DNA of 64,000 bases, taken from positions 412,501 to 476,500 of the forward strand of contig JAUIRK010000567.1 of assembly GCA_030549495.1 (NCBI GenBank), given 5' to 3'. Source of the DNA: Nectonema munidae. Taxonomy: Eukaryota > Nematomorpha > Nectonematoida > Nectonematidae. The notes under the pieces are model-generated. The model worked only from the letters and a program-made list of their open reading frames with translations, was not told the origin of the DNA and searched no databases. The translations under genes were made by a program, and so were the position numbers. Position 1 is the first letter of the stretch; every line of letters starts with the position of its first letter. Shown here piece by piece: positions 38,094 through 49,880 of this stretch.

Positions 38094-38216
38094 CCCAGAG
38101 TCGATTATAGTCGACTTTACAAAAATAAAATTGTCTGCGTTTATCAAAGCTCTTTAATACAAATCTTCTGCTTTACATTAGATATCGTCTGATTATTGTG
38201 GTCGTTAACGGGTTAA
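38094..38216 (-). mobile_element. TTAA-type MITE, copy 2 (older, diverged)
   Basis: The terminal CCCGTTAACG is matched by CGTTAACGGG at the right, with TTAA at 38213-38216. The interior has diverged GTCTGCG, CTTCTGCTTT and GATATCGTCTG, the family in minus orientation. The left TTAA has decayed. Its right TTAA is shared with the next copy. Confidence 0.75.
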
Positions 38217-38349
38217 CGCATTTAAGACAAAGCAAAGCAGGCGATATCTAAAAAACGCAGACGATTTATATTCAAAGTCATTGAAAAAAGCAGACGAAGA
38301 TGAAATTACTTATGTTCCAAAATAGGAACATTAGTCGTAAATGGGTTAA
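38213..38349 (+). mobile_element. TTAA-type MITE, copy 3
   Basis: TTAA flanks both ends. The termini are CGCATTTAAGAC and GTCGTAAATGGG. The interior reads AAAGCAGGCGATATCT, CGCAGACGATTT and GCAGACGAAGATGAAATTAC in plus orientation. It directly abuts copy 2 in opposite orientation and shares its TTAA, as expected if it inserted at the older copy's edge. Confidence 0.88.
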
Positions 38350-39904
38350 GCATTTGCTCTTTCGAAACATTCTCAAATTTTGTGGACTACTTTGATTAGG
38401 CAATTAATACGTTTTTTTTTCGTGTAAAACGTTTGCACACTCATTTATCCACGATTGAACGATAACTAAACTTTTTTTAAATAAGCTTGTTATTTTTTTT
38501 GATAGACGAGAATTTTATCAATAGATTTAAATTTATGCTAAAACTTCGGTTCTCGAAGAACATACATTTTTTAGACGACGAATTCCTTTTTTTCCTTGTA
38601 GTTTGCTCTATGTATTATCAATTGTTATACGAAATTAAAATTCTTTTAGAAAATTAAAAAATTATAATTTTTGGAAGAAGAATACCTTATTTTGTTTAAA
38701 ATTTATCACAAATAACAAAAATTTTAAGCTTTTGAAAATATTCATTTAAATTGCAATTATATTAACACAAATATTTTTAAATTAACAGTTTATCGTAAAA
38801 TTTTATATTGTTTGACACTTTATAATATTGCAAAAAATGTTAAAATTTGATTGTTCATGAAAAAAAACTTATTTTTAGAAGCAAAAAATTGTATTGTACA
38901 TTGATGGGGTAAAAGTAGATTAGTAAAAAGGTTTTTAGTTTAAATTTTTTTTAAAATTTCTCATGACACTTTTTTGTGAAAGCTTAATTATTTTCATATA
39001 TAATTTCAAAGAGTGTAAAAATGAGTTACTCTGATGTATGTATCCAATGAGTATTCAGAGATTAATGTAGAGAGATGGCAAAATATAAGAATGACAGTTG
39101 AAAAAATGAACAAAAACAAAAACACAGTAAAGGCATCCTTAATGTTAGCAAATCAAAGGCCAGACATTAGCATGGAGAAGCCAATCAAATATTGCGCGTA
39201 ACATTAAAAGATTTAAATTATTATAAGTGTTATATGAGACCGATCTTAGCAATATGCAAAAAATAATATTTATACAAAAATATTCTATATGTATCGTAAG
39301 TATTCCTTATCGTGAATCATATTTGAATCTATACATGATCCTTGATGCCGTGATTTTGAAGATTTTAGCTATCTAGAAAACTTAGTAATTATTCTTTAAT
39401 GATTTTTAATTTTAAGTGAAACTTTTAGTTCAGGGATAATATACATTTGTAACATTTTCTTTCCTCCAAAATTTACTCTTCTCCAAAAATCTAGATGGAT
39501 TCCCTTCTTTTTGAATAGATGCGACTCAACTTTTGTTAATACGTTTTCTAGTGATTTAATATTGATTTAAATTCCTTATCAAATTCTTATTTTGTGGAAA
39601 CCTTTTTAAACAAACTAATTTATAATTTAAAAGATATTTTCCTAATTCTTCGCTAAACAACATTTTCATGCTCATTAATTTAGACAAACTTTCTACAAAA
39701 ATTGATATTAGAAAAGAAAAGGAGTTATGAAAAATTAATTTTGATAGATACAGATAAGAGTAAGGCTGTGTGTACATGTTTTAAACGAACATTTTGCTTC
39801 TTTATACTCATCGAGAAATACGTTCGCATCAGATCATTATAACGTTTTTATTTCAAACTTATCTCAATTTCTTCATATGTCAATGAACATTCTTTTTGGG
39901 ATTA
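38350..39904. other. AT-rich stretch, nothing recognised
   Basis: No gene or bounded repeat found. Confidence 0.4.
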
Positions 39905-40750
39905 ATGATATATTCCAATTTTAGTTTTATTTTATCCTTTTCCAATTCTATTTTGTTCTTCTGCAATTTTATATTGTTTTTTTGCAATTCTACTTTGTCC
40001 TTTTGCAATTCTTTTTCCTTCGACTTTTTTTTAATTTTAGCTTTTCATTTGTTATTTTTATACCATTTTTAGTTCTGTCTTTTTTCAATCCTAATTTTGT
40101 CTTTTTGCAATTCTATTTTGTCTTTTTGCAATTCTACTTAGACTTTTTGCAATTCTGTTTCCTTCATCTTTTTTTAAATTTAACTTTTATTCTATTTTGC
40201 CTTTTTGAAATTCTATTTTTCTTTTTCAATTCTATTTTGTCCTTTGACAATTTTATTTTGCCTTTTTGCAATTCTATTTGTCTTTATGCAATCCCATTTT
40301 GTCGTTTTCAGAATAAGTATTTATTCCTTTTGAAATTCTATTTTGTCTTTTGGCCATTCTATTTTGTCTTTTTTAAAAGTAGTATTTTGTCTTTTTCAAT
40401 TATATTTTGTCCTTTTGAAAATCTATTTTCTCTTTTAGCAATTTCATAGCTAAGCAATTTCAATCTAAATAAGTAACAAAATTACAATAAAAATTTGTAA
40501 TAATTTATTTGCTAATTCCTTGTGAAAAATTTAGCTTACAATAATATTAAATATTTAAAAAAAGTTTAAATAAAAATGATACACATCAAAACAATATAAA
40601 CACAAAAAAAATTCAGATAGAACTGCAAAAGGTGCGACAACATAGAATTCCAAAAGACAAAATATAATTGCAAAAAGGAAAAATAGAATTGCAAAAAGAA
40701 AAAATAAAATTGCAAAAGTATAAAATAGAACTAAAAATGGTATATATAAA
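39905..40750. repeat. Foldback element built on a ~21-22-bp minisatellite
   Basis: From about 39930 to 40440 the unit TTTTTGCAATTCTATTTTGT repeats, degenerate, many times. From about 40640 to 40720 the same unit returns in inverted orientation (AGAATTGCAAAAAG). The outer edges, ATATTCCAATTTTAGTTTTA at the left and ACTAAAAATGGTATATATA at the right, are also inverted relatives. Because the unit length is close to a multiple of three and lacks stops, a 155-codon open frame arises at 39982-40449; it is not a gene. Related blocks occur at 1565, 21335 and 41435. Confidence 0.7.
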
Positions 40751-40805
40751 TATATTTTGCAGTGATGCTCATCAATAAATCGGTGGCTAGCCAACCCGAG
40801 TTGAG

Positions 40806-41032
40806 ATAACTGGATCTCAGAAAACGTGAAATGAAAACCCGGTCATAGAAAACTGGATCCCAAAAATTTTTTGAGAAAAATTAATTAGTTAATTGATGAT
40901 TTGGTTATAGTTAGTGGGCTTTATTTAATTGTTTTGTTTTTTTCTTTCACAGTTTCCATGATCTTGTGTAGTTAAACGAGAGATCCAGTTTTCTGAGAAA
41001 GAATATTCTGAGACCGGGTTTTCTATTTAATT
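40806..41032. repeat. Inverted repeat with GGATCTCAGAAAAC motifs
   Basis: The left arm (about 40806-40862) contains ACTGGATCTCAGAAAAC, AAAACCCGGTC and AAAACTGGATCCC. The right arm (about 40979-41032) contains GAGATCCAGTTTTCTGAG and GAGACCGGGTTTTCTAT in inverted order. TTTTCTGAGAAGG recurs at about 41220. A MITE or foldback element is likely; no target duplication was found. Confidence 0.6.
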
Positions 41033-41434
41033 TCTACAAAAATCCCGTAATTTTTCAGCATAAAGCTATATATTGCTTAATTTTACGTAAAGTAAACTAT
41101 TACAGATTTTATTTGCTTTTCTGATGCTTTTTTACAAGACATTATTATTTTTCTACAATTTCAGACTTTAATATTCAATGTGAATTTGAGACCTATAGTA
41201 TTCCATTTTGGAGGGCGAATTTTCTGAGAAGGTTTCTAGCAACCAATAAATGAGAAAAGCATTAATTTACAAGATTTTATTCGTGGCTTTCAAAAAGTCC
41301 ACCGACTCTACGTATTTTTGTAAAAATTTTTTAAAGAGTAAAGTTGTTCCACAGTTGAATGAAAGAGGAGTGCAAAGGACCATTCTGCTGAATTTGTGAA
41401 TTTAATTTCTTTTAGAAAAAAGTGTAAATTATCT

Positions 41435-41645
41435 TGAATATATTCCATTTTTACTTCCAATTTGTCTTTTTAAATTCTAAATGATCTTTTTTCAATTCTA
41501 AACGCAAATAAAAAATAAAATGGAAAAAAGACAATTTAGGACTTAAAAAAGACAAATTGGAATTGAAAAAAGACAATTTCGAACTAAAAAAGGCACTTTA
41601 GAAGTAAAAATTGTATATAAAAGATATATTTTATAATAATTTGAT
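41435..41645. repeat. Small foldback copy of the minisatellite family
   Basis: Left units (CAATTTGTCTTTTTAAATTC, TTTTTTCAATTCTAAA) face inverted right units (GAATTGAAAAAAGACAATTT, repeated about three times). The outer edges are TATTCCATTTTTACTTC and GAAGTAAAAATTGTATA, which are near reverse complements. It resembles the larger element at 39905-40750 in design. Confidence 0.65.
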
Positions 41646-44600
41646 TTTTATGTTCATCAAACTTTAAATGAAACATTTAAATGAGTCTTTTTTTCATTTA
41701 TACGCGCGAAAAATTTCAAACCCTTAAGTTATAAACTATAGATTCAAGTGTGATTAAGATGCAATTTTAGTGTAAGCTCCAATTAATCGAAAATAAATAA
41801 GCACTTGTTCAAATTTGTTCTTACTTTATGCAACATATATAACTACACAGATATAGTTAAAGCGCTAATTGAAATGAAATACAATACGTATTAAAGATGT
41901 AAAACCTTAATGATGCTTCATTTTAACTGGAGCATTCATTGGGCCAGTCAAACAGAAGCAAAATCATCTCTTACAGAAAAAACCTAGGTTTACTTTGCAA
42001 TCAAAATCAAAGCATCATTCTAAAATAATTTATGTTATCTTATCAAGCACTTTGCGATATTTATTAAAAATGTATAGATTATTTTCATTACCACGCTTAA
42101 GAATTTTTAAAATACTTAAAGTTATTTTGAAAAAGTCTCATCGATAACTTTCAATTATATTCGCATCTGTTGAGGATTACACTTTTCGCGTTCAATATTT
42201 CCAAACAAACTTCTATCTTTAAATCTTTTTATTCTTGGAATAGGACGTCTTTCTATTTACCTTTTTCACGGTGGTTTTCTTTGAAATTGAAAAACATATC
42301 AACTTTCATTTGATAGAGTCAATAATTCAATGCTTAGAACTAATTTTTTATTCCTCATTGATTATGAAAACGAAAAACTAATTGTTAATCAAAATAAAAA
42401 GTATTCCTTTTTTTTATATATTAGTGTTGTCATTTTGGATAAAATAAGGTTTTTATACATATTTATTTTTACACATTTTAACGTGTACACTTTGTACTCA
42501 AAATACTTCAGGGTAATCAAAATTTTATATAAGGGTTACAAATTTTTTGAGAAATGTTCTGAGTGGTACAAATATTATCTATTTACGTGTTCAGATATCT
42601 AAGGGATGTAAGAGATATGTGAGATATCTAAAAAAAGTGGTACTTTATGTTCAATAAAAATATTTTTTATTTACAATTCTGTTTATTTAATTTTGCATTT
42701 GTAAATTAATTTAAACGTCTTCATTCTTCAATTTTTCTGTAAAAAATGTAATGCCATATTTTGGAAAGAAATTGAACAATTCGCATTTTTATCATTCTTC
42801 ATTCGAGATTTTATTATAGAGAGGATTTTTGCTGGCATCTAACTGGCTAATTATAATAAGGTAATATTTGTTGATATCAAAACAAGGTAAAATTCTTCTC
42901 AAATGCTTTGATTGACTAAAGAACTTATACACTAAACATATGGGTATACAAAATGAGTTTTACAAAGATGTTCAGTTAAAACTCCGCAATCAGTTAGGAG
43001 GAGATTTTCATTGAAAGAGGTTTTAAATCTGCAGTGATTTTTTTTATTTCTACAAGCATAGAAATTGTGTTATTTCCCAGCTTTACAAAATATAAGAGAA
43101 AGTAGATATAATACAATAATATTTGAATAATTTTAATAAATCCCTTTTTATTTACCTCACTAACTAATCTGTTTTTAACCGTTTAGTATATTTGTATAAT
43201 GTATCCTGAGAAGAATGGCTTTATCTTATCTTATTGAAATTGATTGATTTTTATTAATTATAACTTTGAAAAGTTTTGAGATAATTTGCCATTTATTTTA
43301 GATCACATGAATAAAAAGTACATTTTTTCTTTTCTAAATAGAAAGCATAAAATACATCTCAATATTTTTGATGTGTTCTAAAAAATTAAATTAAATTTAA
43401 AAATTAAGATTTGTTTCAGATTATTTAGGTAAAAAGTCAAAACTGTAATATGAACATAAAATTCCATTTTTTACAAAAGCTAATACTAAACTTAAGAAGT
43501 TCTTTACTATATATGACACAATACCAATTTGTGTGATCAATAATAAAATTTACTGTATATATAAAATAATTTCAAATATTTTTACGAGATGTCAATTGGT
43601 AATATTTAACTAATATTTAACAGTCAATTATGTCTTTTGGTGAAAGTGTTAAGTATTAAAAAGCTAATTTTTCTGTTTAATATCACCATTACAAATGATA
43701 AAATTTGATTTTACCAAACAACATATCCCTTACTATCTAAAATTTGAAAGATGAAGTCAAGAAAGAGAAAAAATCTTTATTAATATCAAAACAGTTTTAC
43801 ATAAATAGCAAAAAAAGATTAATCCATCATTTAAAGAGAAAAAAATTAAAAAAAACACTTAAATTGACTTATTTTGTACAAGGTAAGTATTTGGAGATAA
43901 AAATATGACAGTTATTGTGCAGATCTAAAATCCAGCATACTGTTATTTGGACACAGCACTTTATATAATATTAAAGTAAAGAAGAAGATTCTAAAAATAT
44001 TTTAAAAAAAAAATTAAAAAAAAAAAGAAAAAAAAATCTTTAGGTGAAACAATTTGTGTTACATGTAGATGAAAGTGAGGTTTAGGACAATATACAAAGA
44101 ACATTTTTAGAAGACATCAAATGAGAGATGACGTATCCGCACACCCAAAAATAGACCCAAAAATCGCCTTTTGAATCTTGATTCACTTCCAGGAAACTGT
44201 ATACATTTGTCAACCATTTTTTTTATCTCTTTTCTGTATATAATGGAAAAATATAACTATTTTTCCAATCATAAATATTTTAAATAAAATGCACATAAAT
44301 AAATGTGATATACTTTCAAATTCTTCCAAAAAACGCCCTAATTGATAAAATAAAATTTATTTATTAACATTTTATGATGTCAATTTCTCTCTTTCATACA
44401 TTTACATAAAATATTTCAAATTTTTAAAGTTTCTTTTCTGCGAATCGTATAAAGTTGAACTATTTCCTTATTTAGAAAATTACTTCATATTTTTTTTATT
44501 TTTTATCTTTCGTTTTTCATATTTTGAAAGATTAAACATCAAATTCGACAGCCGATATCTTATTCAAGTTTGAATTTAAGCCTCATTTGGGAATTATCCA

Positions 44601-44965
44601 TTTTATACGAAACTTCTTTAGTAATAGCTTAACATTTTGCGTGACTTTTCATTTTGATTCAGATCTAAGTTTTTTTGGCTAATTTTTTGAAATTTCAGAG
44701 ATTCTTTTTAATTTCTTTGTAGCTCTTTTTAATCAAATTTTAAAACCTTTGCTTTAACGTATAATTCTTTTTACAAGATTTAATGCTATAATTGCAAGAC
44801 AGTATATCTTGTTATTGTCATTATTGGCTTATATCACCAATTTAAGAAACATATGGGAAAGTATGTATCAATTTTTTTGCATTAAAATGAGAATCAGCAT
44901 ACGACAAAAATCTCCAGTACTTCTCCACTTTTCACTATAGGATGATAGATGCCGATATTATCAGT
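41646..44965. other. AT-rich stretch, nothing recognised
   Basis: No supported coding region, RNA gene or bounded repeat. Confidence 0.4.
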
Positions 44966-45004
44966 GGTCTGGCAAGACCTCCTTGGGAGATAACTTGCCA
45001 GACC
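44966..45004. other. 11-bp perfect hairpin
   Basis: GGTCTGGCAAG (44966-44976) is exactly complementary to CTTGCCAGACC (44994-45004), with a 17-base loop. Its GC content is far above the local background. No gene is nearby. Confidence 0.6.
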
Positions 45005-47155
45005 TTATTATATATTTAATAAATAGTAAAATGCTTCAATTTTTCAAATTTATTTTAAAAAACATACTTAAAATAAAAATTTCCAAAAAATATTTTACAT
45101 ACATATTGAAATCACCTTTCCAAAAATTCTACATAAAAGTTGAAAACACTTAACTTTGAAATTGCAGTTTCACAAATCACAATTATACGGAACGTAAATT
45201 GATTTGTAGATTTTTATAAAATAATTTTAGTTTTCGGTTTTTTATAAATTAACCTTCGTTTGTATATTACTTATAACTTTTGAATTATTCGCCAAATTTT
45301 AAGTGCGGGTTCAATTTACACTTTGATTCCTCAAAAATTTAAGATTTGGGATTGCGCTTTGATAAGTTCACTGAAAAAATGAGAAGAGAAAAAGATCAAA
45401 ATATGTGTTTTACTAAATTTTTCTCAATAATTAACCTCATAAATTTATATTCTTTTTTTCATTATAAACCACTCTCCTACAAAAACCTAAATTTATTTGT
45501 AGATTTTTAAAAAATAATTTTAATTTTCGGTTCTCACACGCATCCCACACAAATATTGAAGAAATATTTTTTTGTATGAAGTGTTAGAAAAATCTTCTTT
45601 TTATCATAACCCGTACGGTTGAACGCGGGTATACAACTTCATCTCCAATCTGTATACTACGATGGTTTCTATTCCATAGTAAGAATTTTTGAGGCTATAA
45701 AATGTTAATCTACTAAATTTCTTTAGTGCTCTCATGTGGTGCAGGTGAAATGACTTCAAATTAATTTCATAGACCCGTACTTAAACTAAAAATTTCATAC
45801 AAAATTTTTTTTCCAAGAGAAGTTAAAATAATTTTTTAAATTTTTTAATTGGATTAAAGAATACTTATAGATAAAATATTTTCTGAAAAATAATTGGAAA
45901 AAATTTCATTAAATTTAAAAAAAAAATTTTTTGTTCAAAAAAAGGTAACATTTTTAACGCGATTTTTTAAAATTAAAATAAAATTATTTTTTTCTAATTT
46001 TTACATTTTCTTATTCAAAATCGCTTACATTTTTGATCTTAACTATTTTTTAAAATTTTTGATATATATTTTTGATTTTAACTATTTTTAAAAAAAAAAT
46101 TGTGTTAAAATTTACAAATTTTAATTTTGAAAGAGAACTTTATGCGAGAATTTTTTAAAAACATTTTAAACCATGCCGATCTTAAAGAGCATCCTTTTAC
46201 CCGCATTTCATATTTCGTTTCGTTTTTAAAAAAATTTCTAAAATTGTTTTTATAAGCTTTGGAACAATATGGAAAATTTTGCTATTTTTCACTATATTTT
46301 AACGTGTAAAATGAATAATTACATTTTTTTTCCTATTTTTTTTGCATATTCTTAGATATACCTAATATTTAAACATAATACATTGAAAAATTATAATTTT
46401 TTTTTTATTTTTTTAAAAAATTGTTGGGGTACATCAAATTTTCACAAAATTTTAAATTTATCAAATTTTAATATTTCATTTTAAAGGTAATATTATACTG
46501 ATCATGAAAATGTATTAATATTTTAAGTTTGAATTTTTTAAAGTACTTTTTTGACTCTGAACTTGATAAAATGACAAAATTTTCAAATTTGACCTCAAAA
46601 AAATATATAAGTCATTCGATTCATTTCAAACAAATTACATATGTGGAATTAGCGTAGCAATCCCTATAAGAATAGGTTTTAAAATTTTAATTTTTTCAAT
46701 TTTATAATTTTCGATTTGTCAGGCCTTTCAAACGGTCTCAAAATGATGACTTCACATATATTCAACAAATATACAAGTATTAAACATTTTTAGATTTTCT
46801 TATCATTCGGAATAACAATATTAACTTTATTTTACCATAAATATTTTGGTTCAAAATTTTTTTATATATATTTGTCTTGCAAGACCTACTTAAACTCACG
46901 TACAGACACAGACACAACTTTTAAAAATTTTAGATAAACTTTTAGAAAAGAAAGATAAACGTATTTTCTCTCTAATCATTTTTACCAAATCATGCATATA
47001 GGAAACTAAAAGTAACGGGAGCCAACGATATATTTGAAAAGAATAAATATTTTTTGATTTTTTAAAGAATATTTTTCGATTCTTTGATTACAGGATTTTA
47101 AATTGATTATTATTTGACAAATATATTATTTAATATCGTGAAAAAATTGCAAAAA
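45005..47155. other. Very AT-rich stretch with one inverted repeat arm
   Basis: No gene recognised. At about 45645-45680 the plus strand carries CATCTCCAATCTGTATACTA followed by CGATGGTTTCTATTC. This is the reverse complement of sequence in the tandem repeat at 47250-47437. Confidence 0.45.
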
Positions 47156-47437
47156 TATAGGTAATAACTTATCTAACATCCTCTCCCCGAATGAGGTATA
47201 TCATATCTTACATCTAGCAAAATATGAACTGATAGGTTGGAGATGAATCATCGCAGTATACAGGTTGGAGATAAACCATCGTAGTATACAGGTATATAGG
47301 TAATAACTTATGTAGCATCGTCTCCCCGAATGAGGTATATCAAATCTTACATCTAGCAAAATGTGAACAGAAAGTTGAACATTGTCTCCCTAGTCATTTG
47401 TACATAGAATAGAAACCATCGTAGTATACAGGTTGGA
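47156..47437 (+). repeat. Two-copy tandem repeat, period about 139 bp
   Basis: GTAATAACTTAT at 47161 recurs at 47300. Both are followed by CTCCCCGAATGAGGTATATC and then TCTTACATCTAGCAAAAT. The word ACCATCGTAGTATACAGG or a close variant appears at 47250, 47275 and 47414. The 3' part has an inverted copy at 45645-45680. Confidence 0.85.
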
Positions 47438-47879
47438 TATATATAAATATATATAATATATAATTGCGTAAACATCCATCCTACGATGACACCTTTTATG
47501 AAATTTGTTCTCAAAAATATTTGCTTTCTTTTTTGTCAGTTGGAAGAAGAACACTTTGCCTTGCAGAAATGGAGAATTTTTGAGCTTTGCATATGATTAA
47601 ATGTTTTTCATTAACGCAAGGGAATTCATGCTTCTATGAATTCGCGCACCCACACACACATACACTTATTTTGTTGTAGGCAGATATTTATATATCCTGA
47701 CAACATATTCCAAATATAAAATGTAGCGAAAAACGCCATTTTAAATTTACTGACATTTTACACTTGATATAAAATGGAAAATAAGAAAATTTAAGTTAAA
47801 AGTGATACTTTATTATCTTTTATAAATTGTTAACTCCATTTTTTTAACTAAAGTTTATACACTTTAGATTTAAAGTTTA
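47438..47879. other. Spacer, nothing recognised
   Basis: A short CATCCTACGATGAC word near 47475 resembles the preceding repeat. A CACACACA run lies near 47651-47660. Confidence 0.4.
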
Positions 47880-48037
47880 GGGGGCGTGAGTACGGTTGGT
47901 TAGATACCGTGTTTCGATAACTCAGGGTCTTGGCTTCGATCCTGCATCAAGCCTAATTTTCTCATAGTTTGATACAAGTGCCGCAATTGTGCCTTCTTGA
48001 TAAAAACCCTCCACGTTTCCTTTACCTTTACCTTTAA
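47880..48037 (+). mobile_element. tRNA-derived SINE copy 4 (most complete)
   Basis: The head GGGGGCGTGAGTACGGTTGG resembles a pol III A box. GTTTCGATAACTCAGGGTC and the B box GGCTTCGATCC (47932-47942) follow. The body reads TGCATCAAGCCTAATTTTCT and GCAATTGTGCCTTCTTG. The tail is CCTTTACCTTTACCTTTA. It has no coding capacity and presumably depends on a LINE for mobility. The distance from A to B box (about 45 bp) suits a tRNA-derived promoter. Confidence 0.88.
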
Positions 48038-48793
48038 ACAATAAGTCCGCCAAATATTTTTTATCAAAACCCCGAAAAATGACTCAAATCGGAGAATTGT
48101 TTTATATATTATTGAAAAATATAGAAATAAAGAAAGATTTTTATTGAAGATTATTTAATAAGGTATAAAAGAACAGATTTAAAAATAATATCTTTTGAAT
48201 ATTGTAATAAACACCTTGATATAAAAATTTTTAAAATTTTTTAATAAAATGACAAATATCGCATTTCTACGAGTGAAGCAAAATATCGCGTGAATTCCTT
48301 ATAGAGATTCAAAGAATGTTATTGCTGTGATTGATGAGCTAGTTGGAAAGCATAGGGAAACAAAAATTTGCGAAATTTATATGTGATTACAGCGAATTTA
48401 ACGTTGTAGATGTCCTTGACCTTCAAGAGCCTATGATGGAAAAATGGTTTGCCTGTATGAGAAACAAATCCTATGTTGAAAACTATTCTTACCGTTTTTC
48501 CCTTGGAGACGTAGAAGAGAGGTGCCCCCAATTGAAAACCCCTAATTGTAAATGAGGGATAAAGAGACATTTATAAAGGAGAAGTAGAATATCAGTAGAA
48601 AATGTATTTTTGAAAAGTTAAAGGATGCATATGGTGTGAACAAGTTTATGAGAGATTGTAGTTATGTGTTTATTCCAGGATAAACTATCAGAATTTATCA
48701 ACCCAAGTAGATTGAAAAAAGATTTCCTTTTGATGATCAATTCAACTAAGAGTAGTTTTTATTGTTTTTTGTAAGAATATGCCGACTACAGGA
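48038..48793. other. Spacer with unrecognised open frames
   Basis: A 70-codon plus frame (48343-48555) and an overlapping minus frame resemble nothing I know. The end of this stretch may belong to the decayed LINE that starts at 48794. Confidence 0.35.
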
Positions 48794-48955
48794 TTTTTTG
48801 ATATGGAATAGGCTTTTCATTTGAAAATCAAGTATAGTCTACCAGGCACATTACGAGAATTGATGAAAGGATATTTGATTCATAGAGAAAACAAATAACT
48901 GAAGGTTGGATAGTTTTATATGAGTGAATGTAGTGTTGTTTATATGAAAAAATGT
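48794..48955 (+). mobile_element. Jockey/CR1-like LINE reverse transcriptase fragment
   Basis: One plus frame reads AFHLKIKYSLPGTLRELMKG and then YLIHRENK, LKVG and FYMSECSVV. This matches the Jockey-type RT stretch after the AFD motif, where typical family members read KLKKLLPGPLYRLLKSYL and then VKVG. It has several internal stops and is only about 54 codons long. It is an old, truncated copy. Confidence 0.6.
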
Positions 48956-49081
48956 GATTGATTCAGGGGCAAGGGTATAAAATGAAGCTTTATGTAAAAG
49001 ACAAGGGTTTATAGAAACTTATTAAGATCTATTAGTTAAATAAGAATCAATGAAAGAAATTGAAGTCGAAGAAAATTTAGT

Positions 49082-49880
49082 TTACTCAGTAAGTTCTTGT
49101 GTGAAATTGTATCGAACGCTTTTGAGAGGTCCAAAAATAAGAACGAGTTTATAAGAATGAAATCCAAATTGAAAAATTGAAATTAGATTATTATTGAATA
49201 AATAGCTGTAAATTTGGACTTGTAAAATCTTTTCAAAAATTTTAGAGAACGAGCTTATTATAGCGATTGGCCTGAAATTAGATACTTTCCGATTGTCACG
49301 TTCCTTTGGAACGGAAACTATTTTGGTAAACTTTAATATACTAAGAAAAAGAGGCTGAGATAAACAGGCGTTAAAAATTAGTAATAAAGAAGGTGAAATA
49401 TAGTTTGAAATAATTTGTAAGGTCTTGTCGAGATAGACCAAAATAATCAACACAGTTACTCTCTTTCAAATTCGACAAGGCTGATAAAACGTCTGAGAGT
49501 GAAATTTTCGTAAAATGAAAATTGCTGTTTGATATGTGTAAAATTTTTTTCAAAAAAATAGTAGAACGCTTGAATTCGTTTCAAAGTAGTCAGAGAAAAT
49601 GTTAAATAATGCGTTCGGTTGAATGATTAGTTTGATGTTTATCTCCAGAGATATAAGAGTGTATAAGAACAATTTTTGAAGATTGAATTTATGTATTTCT
49701 ACCTGATTTTATGGTCAGGACTTTTTTTGACTTTACATTCCAAGAACTTCATCTTTAAGCGTTTAACGGTTTCCTTAACTTGATTTCTAAGAGAAGTAAA
49801 CTTATTCTTCAATGAAGAATCAATTTTATTTTTCTCCTCCACATTTAACAAAGAGTTTTCATTTATTTTTCATTAAATTA
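49082..49880 (-). mobile_element. Decayed LINE, RT N-terminal part (minus strand)
   Basis: Read on minus from about 49880, weak matches to the region before RT (LKMKFLECKVKKSPDHK) are followed by SLSDVLSALSNLKESNCVDY (about 49500-49440). Then come FNACLSQPLF, VSVPKERDNRKVSNFRPIAI, SSFSKIFEKILQVQIYSYLF and NNLISIFQFGF. These are RT blocks 1-3 of the CR1/L2/Jockey group. The copy stops before the FADD region and contains frame changes (about 49440) and stops. It faces the plus-strand fragment at 48794, so the two are separate insertions. Confidence 0.85.

Noticed and set aside
39982-40449. 155-codon Phe/Leu-rich frame resembling a membrane protein
   Set aside because: It is produced by a T-rich minisatellite whose unit length is close to a multiple of three. 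The apparent transmembrane pattern follows from the repeat.
47156-47437. CRISPR-like repeat array
   Set aside because: Only two long units with no spacers of regular size, and the genome is eukaryotic.
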